Below are positions 48,635 through 56,834 of a stretch of 64,000 nucleotides of DNA, in pieces. The translations under genes were made by a program, and so were the position numbers. The stretch is taken from contig NZ_CACVBO010000001.1 of assembly GCF_902728235.1 (NCBI RefSeq), forward strand, positions 1,116,001 to 1,180,000, given 5' to 3'. The first letter of the stretch is position 1; each line of letters opens with the position of its first letter. The notes below the pieces were generated by a model. The model was given only the letters and a program-made list of their open reading frames with translations. It did no database searches and had not been told where the DNA came from. The stretch is from Lentimonas sp. CC4. Its GTDB lineage: Bacteria; Verrucomicrobiota; Verrucomicrobiia; Opitutales; Coraliomargaritaceae.

Positions 48635-49870
48635 ATGAGTAAAATTTTAGTCACAGGCGGATCCGGTTTCATCGGATCGAATCTCGTTCGTCTTCTCGTA
48701 GGAGAAAAAGGCGAATCCGTCATCAACCTCGATAAGCTCACATATGCCGGCAACGCCGAGTCACTCGCCGACCTCGAAGGCAACCCGAACTATACCTTTG
48801 AGCAAGTCGACCTCTGTGATGCCGCAGCCCTCAACGCAGTCTTTGCAAAGCACCAGCCCGACACGGTCATGCACCTCGCCGCTGAGAGCCACGTCGACCG
48901 CTCCATCGACGGCCCCGGAGAGTTCATTCAGACCAACATCGTCGGCACTTTTAATTTACTTCAGGCAAGCTTAGCCTACTGGCGCAGCTTGCCTGAAGCA
49001 GTTCGAGTTTCGAGTTCGAGTGTGGAGTCTGACTCAGAGTCCGAGAGTAGTTCATTGCTCGAACTCGAAACTAGTAACTCGAACGACATGAAGAAATCGG
49101 ATTTTCGATTTCTTCATGTGTCTACCGACGAAGTCTACGGCTCACTTGCATCCGACGCGCCTGGCTTCTCTGAAACGCACGCTTACGACCCGCATTCCCC
49201 GTATTCCGCATCTAAAGCTGCGTCCGATCACCTCGCACGCTCCTGGGCCGATACCTACGGCTTGCCAGTATTAGTCACGAATTGCTCAAACAATTACGGG
49301 CCGTATCAATTTCCAGAAAAGCTGATCCCTGTCGTCATTCTCAAATGCCTCCGCGGCGAACCAATCCCCGTTTACGGTAAAGGCGAAAACATCCGCGACT
49401 GGTTGTATGTGACCGACCACGCCGAAGCACTCTACACCGTCGTCACCAAAGGCCGAGTGGGCGAGACCTACAACATCGGGGGTAATAATGAGCGGACGAA
49501 CCTGGAACTCGTTCAATCGCTCTGCCGATTAATGGATGAGTTGCATCCTAAGGATGCAAAGTTCGAGTCACAAGTTGCTAGTTCGAGCGATGCAGAAATC
49601 AAAGACTCACAACTCGAACAACCGCAGAGCGGTTCGCTCTCGAACTCTGTCAGTTACGAACGATTGATCACTTTCGTAACTGACAGACCCGGTCACGACA
49701 TGCGCTACGCGATCGATCCCACGAAGATCCGCGACGAACTCGGCTGGGAACCCAAAGAAGACTTTGAAAGCGGTTTTCGTAAAACGGTAAAGTGGTATCT
49801 CGAGAATCGTCAGTGGTGGGAGTCTATCCTGGATGGTTCGTATCAGTTAGAGCGTTTGGGGGAAGGCTGA
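48635..49870 (+). CDS. rmlB: dTDP-glucose 4,6-dehydratase with two repeat-derived insertions
   Basis: A 411-residue extended SDR that makes dTDP-4-keto-6-deoxyglucose. [16 protein letters not shown] binds [30 protein letters not shown] (Asp-Glu) and Y190-SAS-K194 form the active site; [14 protein letters not shown] and NIGGNNE are RmlB signatures. Homologues have about 350 residues. The excess is two loops: about residues 122-154 ([18 protein letters not shown]...), placing Y190 some 23 residues later than Y167 of the Salmonella enzyme, and about 305-345 ([18 protein letters not shown]...). Both are bordered by DNA palindromes. All catalytic residues remain, so function may be kept. Confidence 0.93.
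   Translation: MSKILVTGGSGFIGSNLVRLLVGEKGESVINLDKLTYAGNAESLADLEGNPNYTFEQVDLCDAAALNAVFAKHQPDTVMHLAAESHVDRSIDGPGEFIQTNIVGTFNLLQASLAYWRSLPEAVRVSSSSVESDSESESSSLLELETSNSNDMKKSDFRFLHVSTDEVYGSLASDAPGFSETHAYDPHSPYSASKAASDHLARSWADTYGLPVLVTNCSNNYGPYQFPEKLIPVVILKCLRGEPIPVYGKGENIRDWLYVTDHAEALYTVVTKGRVGETYNIGGNNERTNLELVQSLCRLMDELHPKDAKFESQVASSSDAEIKDSQLEQPQSGSLSNSVSYERLITFVTDRPGHDMRYAIDPTKIRDELGWEPKEDFESGFRKTVKWYLENRQWWESILDGSYQLERLGEG
48964..49119. repeat. Palindrome-bounded insertion 1 in rmlB
   Basis: Left border: ggcaagct / agcttgcc (48964-48993). Middle: gttcgagtttcgagttcgag (49001-49020), facing a near-complement at 49059-49085. Right border: catgaagaaatcg / cgatttcttcatg, a perfect 13-bp inverted repeat (49088-49119) whose right arm codes for the conserved FRFLHV. 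Confidence 0.88.
49540..49693. repeat. Palindrome-bounded insertion 2 in rmlB
   Basis: Left border: ttgcatcct / aggatgcaa around one base (about 49540-49558). Middle: gttcgagt and actcgaac words and a small hairpin aaccgc-aga-gcggtt. Right border: ctgtcagttacgaa / ttcgtaactgacag, a perfect 14-bp inverted repeat whose right arm codes for the conserved TFVTDRPG. Confidence 0.88.
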
Positions 49871-49920
49871 TTAAGGATTGTTGATTGCGGATTAATGAAA
49901 TCCAAATGATCATTGAGAGA

Positions 49921-50282
49921 ATGAAGACACATCAAGACTTTGAAGAGATGGAAGTGTGGCAGGATGGCCAAGATCTGGCCGTTTCAGTTTATACTGATTT
50001 CGCAGCAGTGAAGGACTATTCGTTTTGTGATCAAATCAAGCGAGCAGCGGTTTCGGTCAGCAACAACATTGCGGAAGGAGCTGAGCGGGCCACGAACCCC
50101 GAGTTTGCCAGGTTCCTTGACATTGCAAAGGGATCTTCTGGTGAAGTGAGAAGTATGTATCGCCTCGCCCAGCGGTTGAAAATGATAGAGTTTCGGTCGT
50201 CGATGAACGCTGTGGACAATGTAAGAGTATTTCCCGTCAATTAGGGGGCTTTGCTAAATACCTTCGTCAGACTAAAAAGTAG
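49921..50282 (+). pseudogene. Four-helix-bundle protein gene with a frameshift near its 3' end
   Basis: The frame from ATG 49921 (MKTHQDFEEMEVWQDGQDLA) shows the family blocks CDQIKRAAVSVSNNIAEGAERA and FARFLDIAKGSSGEVRSMYRLAQRL, then loses similarity after about 50190 and stops at 50244 as EFRSSMNAVDNVRVFPVN. The frame beginning one base earlier in register continues with VVDERCGQCKSISRQLGGFA and KYLRQTKK to a stop at 50282, which is the expected C-terminus. Restoring one base would give 120 residues, the normal length. A one-base deletion (or two-base insertion) at about 50190-50205, or a sequencing error, explains this. Confidence 0.8.
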
Positions 50283-50404
50283 GCCTTTCAGGAGTAAATA
50301 ACCCGTCATCACTAATCCCTCATTGGGAATCTTGAATCAATAATCAGCTCTCCATCATTTGTAATCAGGAATCCCTAATCTTTAATCAATAATCTACGAT
50401 CTTT
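50283..50404. repeat. aatcNNtaatc-type words upstream of rmlA
   Basis: Units such as gaatcttgaatcaataatc and ggaatccctaatctttaatc fill most of the 120 bp up to the rmlA start codon. Confidence 0.8.
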
Positions 50405-51268
50405 ATGAAAGGAATCATACTCGCCGGCGGTGCCGGCTCCCGCCTCCACCCAATCACACTTGCCGTATCGAAGCAGCTCATGCCGATCTACGACAAGCCG
50501 ATGATTTATTATCCGCTGTCTGTCCTCATGCTGGCTGGGATTAACGAAATACTGATCATCACCACCCCTGAGGATCAGGCTGCCTTCAAGCGTTTGCTCG
50601 GCAATGGTTCTGAGCTCGGTTGCCGATTCGAGTATACCATTCAGGAAGTGCCCAATGGGCTCGCTCAGGCTTTCGTGCTTGGTAAAAAGTTTATTGGTGA
50701 CGACAAGGTCGCCCTAGTGCTCGGCGATAATATCTTCTACGGTTCCGGTTTTGGTGAATTAGTGCGCCGCAATACCGATCCCGACGGTGCCGTCATTTTT
50801 GCCGCTCCGGTGCATGATCCTGAACGCTATGGTGTCGTCGAGTTTGACGATCAAAAGAATGCCATTTCTCTCGAAGAGAAGCCGGCCGAACCCAAATCAA
50901 ATTTTGCCGTTCCTGGACTTTATTTCTATGATAATGACGTGGTTGAAATAGCCGAAACCATCGAGCCTTCTGCGCGTGGTGAATACGAGATTACAACAGT
51001 CAATCAAGTTTACCTTGAGCGTAAGATGCTGAAGGTCGGCGTATTCAATCGCGGTGTTGCATGGCTCGATACGGGCACGTTCGCCTCCCTTAATGAAGCC
51101 TCTACCTTTGTTCGTGTGATCGAAGAGCGGCAAGATACCAAAATTGGCTGTATCGAAGAGGTCGCCTACTACTCCAAGTTTATCACTAGTGAACAGCTCA
51201 TGGGGTTAGCTGAGAAATACGCCAAATCCGGATACGGCGATTATCTTAAGCGTGTTGCCACACTTTAG
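50405..51268 (+). CDS. rmlA: Glucose-1-phosphate thymidylyltransferase
   Basis: A 287-residue enzyme converting dTTP and glucose 1-phosphate to dTDP-glucose. [37 protein letters not shown] is the nucleotide-binding signature (the usual G-T-R is G-S-R here); [13 protein letters not shown] carries the Mg-binding Asp; VSLEEKP-like [23 protein letters not shown] and [14 protein letters not shown] are standard. With rmlB it supplies dTDP-4-keto-6-deoxyglucose to the aminotransferase downstream. No rmlC or rmlD is present, so rhamnose is not the product here. Confidence 0.96.
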   Translation: MKGIILAGGAGSRLHPITLAVSKQLMPIYDKPMIYYPLSVLMLAGINEILIITTPEDQAAFKRLLGNGSELGCRFEYTIQEVPNGLAQAFVLGKKFIGDDKVALVLGDNIFYGSGFGELVRRNTDPDGAVIFAAPVHDPERYGVVEFDDQKNAISLEEKPAEPKSNFAVPGLYFYDNDVVEIAETIEPSARGEYEITTVNQVYLERKMLKVGVFNRGVAWLDTGTFASLNEASTFVRVIEERQDTKIGCIEEVAYYSKFITSEQLMGLAEKYAKSGYGDYLKRVATL

Positions 51269-51316
51269 GGGCTCGAACTAAAAACTATACACTCGAACAA
51301 CTGCTTCGCAGTTCAC
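51269..51316. repeat. ctcgaact words and gaacaactgcttcgcagttc hairpin
   Basis: The 48-bp gap contains ctcgaact and actcgaac words and a hairpin aactgc-ttc-gcagtt. The same arrangement (actcgaacaa then aaccgc-aga-gcggtt) occurs inside rmlB at about 49608-49634. Confidence 0.8.
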
Positions 51317-52405
51317 ATGAAACGAATTAACGTAACAGAACCTTTCCTCCCTCCCTTTGAAGAATACGTAGAGTATCTCAAAGGGATTTGGGAGCGCAAT
51401 TGGCTGACAAACCAAGGGCCGCTGGTTCAAGAGTTTGAGCAAAAGCTTCAAGCCTATCATTCGCTGTCAACACCAGTGCATTGCGTGACTAATGGAGCAC
51501 TTGGGTTGCAGATCGCACTCAAAGCGCTCGATGTAAAAGGGGAGGTGGTCACCACACCGTTTTCCTACGTTGCGACGACAGCTTGCCCGTTATGGGAAGG
51601 CTGCACAGTCAAGTTTGCCGATATCGAACCCGATACACTGACAATTGACCCGCAAGCGGTTGAAGCTGAGATCACTTCAGAAACGGAAGCAATTCTTGCG
51701 ACACACGTGTTTGGCAACCCCTGCGATGTCGAGGCACTTGATGCGCTCGGGGCAAAACATGGATTGGCGGTTATTTATGATGCAGCACATGCTTTTGGTG
51801 TGACTTACAAAGGAAAGAGTATTTTGGAATATGGCGATGCCTCTATGGTTAGCCTGCATGCCACGAAGTTGATGCACGCCGTTGAAGGCGGCTTTATCGT
51901 CGCCAAAGACTCTGCGGTTTCCGAGAAGATGGAGTGGATGCGTCGCTTCGGGCATAAAGGCACGGAGGCGTTTCATGGCGTCGGCACCAATGCAAAAATG
52001 AGTGAGTTACACGCTGCCATGGGCTTGTGTAATTTAAATCATGTCGAGGAGATTCTAGGTAATCGAAAGGCGGTTTGCGATGCCTTCGATAGGGCCTTCA
52101 GCTTTCAGCCCTCAAGTCTTCGAGCTCTTGTTTATCGTCAGGGGGCATCCAGAAACTATTCTTATTACCCTGTAATCTTTGAGTCTGAAGCAAAACTACT
52201 GAAGGCCATGGGAAAAATGAACGATTCCGGGATCTTTGCCCGTCGCTATTTTTACCCGAGCTTGGAGCACGTGCTGACTTCGATGGTGGGAGAAGTCACC
52301 GAGGTATCTAGAAATATAGCAAGTCGGATCGCTTGTCTTCCTCTTTCGGCGACTCAAGAGCAGGCGACAACTGAAGAGATTCTTTCAATACTTTTAGCAG
52401 AATAA
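51317..52405 (+). CDS. dTDP-4-keto-6-deoxyglucose aminotransferase (VioA-like, DegT family)
   Basis: A 362-residue PLP enzyme. INVTEPFLPPFEEYVEYLKG and ERNWLTNQGPLVQEFE, VVTTPFSYVATTACPLWEG, THVFGNPCDVEALDAL and DAAHAFGVTYKGKSI follow the VioA group, which makes dTDP-4-amino-4,6-dideoxyglucose (viosamine); the PLP lysine is K184 in LHATKLMHAVEGG. A C4 amination of the RmlB product is therefore likely; the exact stereochemistry (Qui4N or Fuc4N) is not certain. It lies 7 bp before the MaoC gene. Residues SFQPSSLRAL (about 261-270) may be another small word-derived insertion. Confidence 0.9.
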   Translation: MKRINVTEPFLPPFEEYVEYLKGIWERNWLTNQGPLVQEFEQKLQAYHSLSTPVHCVTNGALGLQIALKALDVKGEVVTTPFSYVATTACPLWEGCTVKFADIEPDTLTIDPQAVEAEITSETEAILATHVFGNPCDVEALDALGAKHGLAVIYDAAHAFGVTYKGKSILEYGDASMVSLHATKLMHAVEGGFIVAKDSAVSEKMEWMRRFGHKGTEAFHGVGTNAKMSELHAAMGLCNLNHVEEILGNRKAVCDAFDRAFSFQPSSLRALVYRQGASRNYSYYPVIFESEAKLLKAMGKMNDSGIFARRYFYPSLEHVLTSMVGEVTEVSRNIASRIACLPLSATQEQATTEEILSILLAE

Positions 52406-52412
52406 AAAATCA

Positions 52413-52883
52413 ATGAACCCAATTAAAGAAATTCCATTCGGGCGCTACTTCGAAGATTTTGGAGCAGGCGCGATTTATCATCACAGTGTGCGTAAAACCA
52501 TTACCGAGAGTGATAATAACCTATTTAGTTTACTCACGATGAATCACCATCCGGTTCATCTTGATCAGCAGTATGCGGAGCAGGCGCAGCATGGTCAGGT
52601 GTTAGTCGTTGGCACACTGGTCTTTTCACTGGTGGTTGGCTTGACAGTTGCGGATATCAGTGGTCGGGCAGTGGCAAACCTCATGTATGAAGCTGTAAAT
52701 CACGATGGCCCTGTGCACCTCGGAGATACGATTCATGCGGAAACCGAGGTCCTAGAGATGCGTGAAACGAATAGCCGCAATGATCGCGGCATTGTTTATG
52801 TCGAGACGCGCGCCTTTAATCAGAAGGATGAACGTGTGCTGACTTTTCGTCGCCGTGTGTTAGTGCCTAAGCGCAATGTTTGA
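52413..52883 (+). CDS. MaoC-family dehydratase/hydratase (mesaconyl-CoA hydratase-like)
   Basis: A 156-residue hot-dog protein. FGRYFEDFGAGAIYHHSVRKTITESDNNLFSLLTMNHHPVHLD is the R-hydratase signature, with the catalytic Asp and His region at D-N-N-L-F...H-P-V-H. GLTVADISGRAVANLMYEAV and GDTIHAETEVLEMRETNSR match MaoC proteins paired with CitE-like lyases, such as the Rv2499c/Rv2498c pair. It may hydrate an unsaturated acyl-CoA such as mesaconyl-CoA. It overlaps the next gene by 8 bp. Confidence 0.85.
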   Translation: MNPIKEIPFGRYFEDFGAGAIYHHSVRKTITESDNNLFSLLTMNHHPVHLDQQYAEQAQHGQVLVVGTLVFSLVVGLTVADISGRAVANLMYEAVNHDGPVHLGDTIHAETEVLEMRETNSRNDRGIVYVETRAFNQKDERVLTFRRRVLVPKRNV

Positions 52884-53715
52884 TCGCTCTTATCATTTCA
52901 TCCCAGCGAATCGGCCGAAGCTGTTTGATCGAACCGACTCTTTGGGGGCGGATGTGTATGTCTTCGATCTGGAAGATGCCGTTTCGCGCGACGAAAAGCC
53001 GGCGGCTTTGGCTTCATTTGAAGCATGGGTGGGGAAACAAGAAGATTTAAGTAAAGTTTTCATTCGGTTGAATGGTTGTGACGATTCTCTTGCGGCGTCC
53101 GAACGAATCTTGATTGGAAAATACCCGCAATTGGGGGTCGTCTTGCCAAAGGTTACCTCTGCCAAAGCGTTAACACAGTCTGTCGATTTTTACCGATTTG
53201 ATCGCTCTCGCCGTATTATCGGGCTGATTGAAGATGCTGCTGGGCTCAACGCATTAGATGCAATCCTTGAACTCAAAGTTTTGCGGGCGGTGGGGCTTGG
53301 ATTGGAAGATTTTCTCAGTCATTCCATCTTTGAAACTTCACAGCTGGAAAAACTGGTCGATCACATCCGAAGTAAGATTGCACTGGCCGCATTGGCCTAT
53401 GGGATTGACGCCATTGATACGATTTCCACCGATATCATCGGTGGGCCGCAATTGAAGTCTGATATCAACGATGCCCGATCGGCAGGTTTTAATGGGAAAT
53501 TCTCCATACATCCGAGTCAAATTAGTCCGATTAATAAGGGATTTTCTCCTTCTGAAGCGGTTTTAAATAAAGCGGCTTCGATCACTGAAAATTGTAATTC
53601 TACGGATATCGAATCCGGCTATTTAAAAATCGCCGGAGAGATCATCTCGCCCCCGAAACTCAAGAAACTTCAAACCATTCAGCAATTTAGCGATCATCAT
53701 GGACTTACAAGATAA
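52876..53715 (+). CDS. CitE-like CoA ester lyase, first copy
   Basis: A 279-residue HpcH/HpaI-fold protein. FDRSYHFIPANRPKLFDRTDSLGADVYVFDLEDAVSRDEK is the CitE N-terminal signature (Mg-binding and Arg residues), IRLNGCDDSLAASE and IGLIEDAAGLNALDAI follow, and GFNGKFSIHPSQISPINKGFSPSEA is the C-terminal block. Candidates are malyl-CoA, methylmalyl-CoA or citramalyl-CoA lyase or thioesterase. It is translationally coupled to MaoC upstream and to the second copy downstream (17-bp overlap). Confidence 0.87.
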   Translation: MFDRSYHFIPANRPKLFDRTDSLGADVYVFDLEDAVSRDEKPAALASFEAWVGKQEDLSKVFIRLNGCDDSLAASERILIGKYPQLGVVLPKVTSAKALTQSVDFYRFDRSRRIIGLIEDAAGLNALDAILELKVLRAVGLGLEDFLSHSIFETSQLEKLVDHIRSKIALAALAYGIDAIDTISTDIIGGPQLKSDINDARSAGFNGKFSIHPSQISPINKGFSPSEAVLNKAASITENCNSTDIESGYLKIAGEIISPPKLKKLQTIQQFSDHHGLTR

Positions 53716-54613
53716 CAAGGAAACACGAGGTAGTTTACGTAGCGCGATGTTTGTGCCCGGCTTCACGCGTAAATTTCTCGATAAAGCCGTCAGTTTTCGT
53801 GCGGACGCGCTCTTACTTGATTTGGAAGATTCTGTGCCTGAACCCTGTAAAGATGACGCCCGAACATACATACGGGAATACTTGGATCAAAACAAATTTC
53901 CGCAGCAGACATTCATTCGCGTGAATGACATTGAGTCCGGATTGTTGACGAAGGATTTGGACGCCACTATTCATGAAAACACAACTGGTTTCATGTTTAC
54001 CAAAGTGCGGGATGAGAACGATATTATCTATTTCGATAAGCTGCTGACTCAGTATGAGCACGACCACGGATTCCCTGTTGGAAAATTCAAAATGCTTCCA
54101 TTGATTGAAATGGGCTCCGCGATTCTACGTGCTCATCAGATTGCGACCGCTTCTACACGTATGATCGGCCTCGCATTTGGTGGAGAGGATTACCTGACCG
54201 ATTTGGATGGTCTGCACAAAGAGCACGGCACAAGTTTGATCGTGCCACGCTCCTTAATTGTGATTGCGGCTCGCTCTGCACACATGGACGTGCTCGATAC
54301 GCCGTTTCTTGATATCCGTAACCCTGAAGGCTTCCGTCGTGAGGTTGAGCAGGCGCGCGAGCTTGGATTTTCCGGTCAATTGCTACTGCACCCCACTCAA
54401 ATTGATGTGGCGAACGAAGTCTTTTCCCCCTCTGAAGAGGATATTTCAGAAGCGAAGCGTATCATGGATGCAATTCGAGAAAGCAGCGAAAAAGGACAGG
54501 GGACGACATTGTTGGACGGCAAGTTAGTCGGCCCACCAATGTGGAAACGTGCGACTAAAGTTCTAGCGAAGGCCGAACGTATTGCACTCGCACAACGAGG
54601 ACATATGAAGTGA
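53699..54613 (+). CDS. CitE-like CoA ester lyase, second copy
   Basis: A 304-residue paralogue of the preceding gene: SLRSAMFVPGFTRKFLDKAVSFRADALLLDLEDSVPEPCKDDAR, FIRVNDIESGL, MLPLIEMGSAILRAHQIATA, GLAFGGEDYLTDL and LGFSGQLLLHPTQIDVANEVFSPSEED. The two copies differ enough to be distinct subfamilies; in known pathways one CitE-like protein can be a lyase and another a thioesterase. ATG 53699 overlaps the previous stop. Confidence 0.87.
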   Translation: MDLQDNKETRGSLRSAMFVPGFTRKFLDKAVSFRADALLLDLEDSVPEPCKDDARTYIREYLDQNKFPQQTFIRVNDIESGLLTKDLDATIHENTTGFMFTKVRDENDIIYFDKLLTQYEHDHGFPVGKFKMLPLIEMGSAILRAHQIATASTRMIGLAFGGEDYLTDLDGLHKEHGTSLIVPRSLIVIAARSAHMDVLDTPFLDIRNPEGFRREVEQARELGFSGQLLLHPTQIDVANEVFSPSEEDISEAKRIMDAIRESSEKGQGTTLLDGKLVGPPMWKRATKVLAKAERIALAQRGHMK

Positions 54614-54649
54614 ATTTTTTTAAGATAATAATCAAATAAAGGATAAGTT

Positions 54650-55312
54650 ATGGCAGACACTAATGTAATTATGTTGGGCGGCAGTGGAATCGGAATGATT
54701 GCATCTTCGATCTTGGATCGCGTCGGAGGTTTCCGTATGTGCGGTTTTCTTAATGATGTCGTTCCAGTTGGAACCGAAATCGGAAAATACAAGAAATATC
54801 CCGTTTTAGGGCCATCGGAAGACATTCATGATTTAATTAAGAAATATGATGCGCGTGTGTTTATCGCCTATATTGGAATGACCAATGAGCGTGAAACCAC
54901 GAGTAAGCTGAAATCGTTGAATATCCCTAAGGATCGCTTATTGAGTATCATTGATCCCACGGCTGTCATTCCTCAGGATTATTGTCAGATTGGAGCAGGC
55001 TCTTTGATATGTCCGTTGGCACAGTTGAGTGCTGACACCACATTAGGGGATAATTGTATTATGCTTCCCAACAGTTTTGTCGGCCATGATTCTGTATTAG
55101 AGGATTATGTCTCCATTGCCAATAATGCCTGTATCGGAGCGAATGTTCGGGTTGGATATGGCACGCATGTCGGAACCAATGCTTCTACGCGCGAGAAGAT
55201 TACTATTGGGAAATATTCCGTAGTAGGAATGGGCTCTGTCGTGCTGAAGGATGTGCCTGAGGGCGGTGTCGTTATTGGTAATCCAGGGAAGATACTTCGT
55301 GTTCACGAATAG
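54650..55312 (+). CDS. NeuD/PglD-like sugar N- or O-acyltransferase
   Basis: A 220-residue protein with an N-terminal Rossmann-like part (NVIMLGGSGIGMIASSILDR, FLNDVVPVGTEIGKYKKYPVLGP) and a left-handed beta-helix (about 110-215: IGAGSLICPLAQLSADTTLGDN, HVGTNASTREKITIGKYSVVGMGSVV). This is the PglD architecture, which acetylates UDP-4-amino sugars. Here the likely acceptor is the dTDP-4-amino sugar made upstream, and the donor may be the acyl-CoA made by MaoC/CitE. That is inference from gene order. Confidence 0.85.
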   Translation: MADTNVIMLGGSGIGMIASSILDRVGGFRMCGFLNDVVPVGTEIGKYKKYPVLGPSEDIHDLIKKYDARVFIAYIGMTNERETTSKLKSLNIPKDRLLSIIDPTAVIPQDYCQIGAGSLICPLAQLSADTTLGDNCIMLPNSFVGHDSVLEDYVSIANNACIGANVRVGYGTHVGTNASTREKITIGKYSVVGMGSVVLKDVPEGGVVIGNPGKILRVHE

Positions 55313-55315
55313 CTT

Positions 55316-56797
55316 GTGGGGAATCTAGGTTCATTGCGTCAGCAAGCCACTTCAGGTGTTATCTGGAGTGCCTTTGAACGCTTCGGGCAGCAAGGCTGTG
55401 CTTTTATTGTGCAGCTTGTGCTGGCTCGACTATTGGCCCCGGAGCAGTTCGGTCTTATCGCGATGGTTGTGGTCTTTATTGTGATCAGTCGCGTGGTGGT
55501 CAATGCAGGCTTTTCTCAAGCGATTGTTCAACAGAAGACTGTGAGTGCAGTTGATTTGTCGACTGTGTTTTATACAAACATGGTGATTGCGCTGTTGATG
55601 GCGTTACTCCTTTGCGGGGTTGCCCCAATGATTGCTATTTTCTACGAGCAGCCATTGCTTGTTCCAATTTTACGCTGGCTATCGTTATCGCTGATTTTTG
55701 GAGCATTGGGTGGAGTGCATCAAGCGTTGATACAACGTGCGATGGACTTTAAGAAATTATGCTACGTGGGCCTGCCTACCACTTTTCTTGCTGGTTCAGT
55801 GTCAATCTACCTAGCGTGGAATGGCGCTGGAGTTTGGGCATTAGTCGTATATCAAATTTTAGGTGCAGTATTGAGCTCAGCGTTCCTCTTCGTTGTCTCA
55901 GGGTGGCGCCCTCAATTGCTTTTTTGCTTCGGCAGTCTTGCCAGGATTTTTCCTTTTGGATGGCGTTTGGCCGTGTCAGGAGTGCTCGATCAAGTATTTC
56001 AAAATATCTATGTTTTAGTCATTGGAAAGTGTTATTTACCGATTGAAGTGGGGTATTATCAACGCGCAAAGGGGTTTCAGCAGTTACCGATGACTAATAT
56101 GCAGGCGATTCTTGGCCGTATCGCCTTTCCTCTGTTCTCGACATTACAGGATGAGCCTGAACGAATGCGTCGTGGGTTGAGTAAAGCTGTGCAATTAGGT
56201 GCTTTGATTGCCTTTCCATTGATGGCAGTTATGTATGTTGTCGCGGAGCCCATGATAGTCTTACTGATTGGAGATAAGTGGCTGCCTTCGGCTGAATATT
56301 TGAAATTACTCTGTATTGTCGGCGCACTCTATCCGCTACATGCGTTGAATTTAAGTGCGTTGATGGGACTTGGTCGTTCTGATCTGTTTCTCCGACTTGA
56401 AATCATAAAGAAGGTGATGGTTCTAGTTAACATCCTACTGACTTATCGTATAGGGATCACTGCAATGATCTATGGTATGATTATAACTTCATTCTTGGCG
56501 TTGTTCTTGAATACTTATTTTTCAGGACGATTTATCGGCTACACATTTGGCCAACAAATACGGGATGTCCTGCCAATCGCACTCTTAGCTCTAGTGATTT
56601 GGGCAGTTGCAGGGTTTGTGTTATCACTATTCCCTATATTCGATCTCATTGGACTGGTGTCGTCTCTTATGGCAGCGATTTTTGTGTTCACGTTTGGATT
56701 GCGCGCTGTTGCTTTAGGGGTTCATGGAGAATTGAGGACTGTTTTGTCGCGAGTTCCGTGTGGATCCTGGCTTGGTCGGCTAATATTTAGTCGTTGA
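55316..56797 (+). CDS. wzx: Wzx-type polysaccharide flippase
   Basis: A 493-residue membrane protein with about 12-14 helices of the MOP/PST superfamily: SLRQQATSGVIWSAFERFGQQG, VLARLLAPEQFGLIAMVVVFIVIS and VNAGFSQAIVQQ are typical of Wzx/TuaB proteins. It translocates lipid-linked repeat units across the inner membrane. The GTG at 55316 is used, 4 bp after the previous stop; no ATG fits the N-terminus. Confidence 0.93.
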   Translation: MGNLGSLRQQATSGVIWSAFERFGQQGCAFIVQLVLARLLAPEQFGLIAMVVVFIVISRVVVNAGFSQAIVQQKTVSAVDLSTVFYTNMVIALLMALLLCGVAPMIAIFYEQPLLVPILRWLSLSLIFGALGGVHQALIQRAMDFKKLCYVGLPTTFLAGSVSIYLAWNGAGVWALVVYQILGAVLSSAFLFVVSGWRPQLLFCFGSLARIFPFGWRLAVSGVLDQVFQNIYVLVIGKCYLPIEVGYYQRAKGFQQLPMTNMQAILGRIAFPLFSTLQDEPERMRRGLSKAVQLGALIAFPLMAVMYVVAEPMIVLLIGDKWLPSAEYLKLLCIVGALYPLHALNLSALMGLGRSDLFLRLEIIKKVMVLVNILLTYRIGITAMIYGMIITSFLALFLNTYFSGRFIGYTFGQQIRDVLPIALLALVIWAVAGFVLSLFPIFDLIGLVSSLMAAIFVFTFGLRAVALGVHGELRTVLSRVPCGSWLGRLIFSR

Positions 56798-56834
56798 GTA
56801 GTGCATTCTTAATAAGATAATTGATTTTTAGAGT

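Noticed and set aside
52080-52130. Possible word-derived insertion in the aminotransferase (SFQPSSLRAL)
   Set aside because: The DNA (ttcagctttcagccctcaag) resembles intergenic words, but the protein is of normal length, so this was not called as an insertion.
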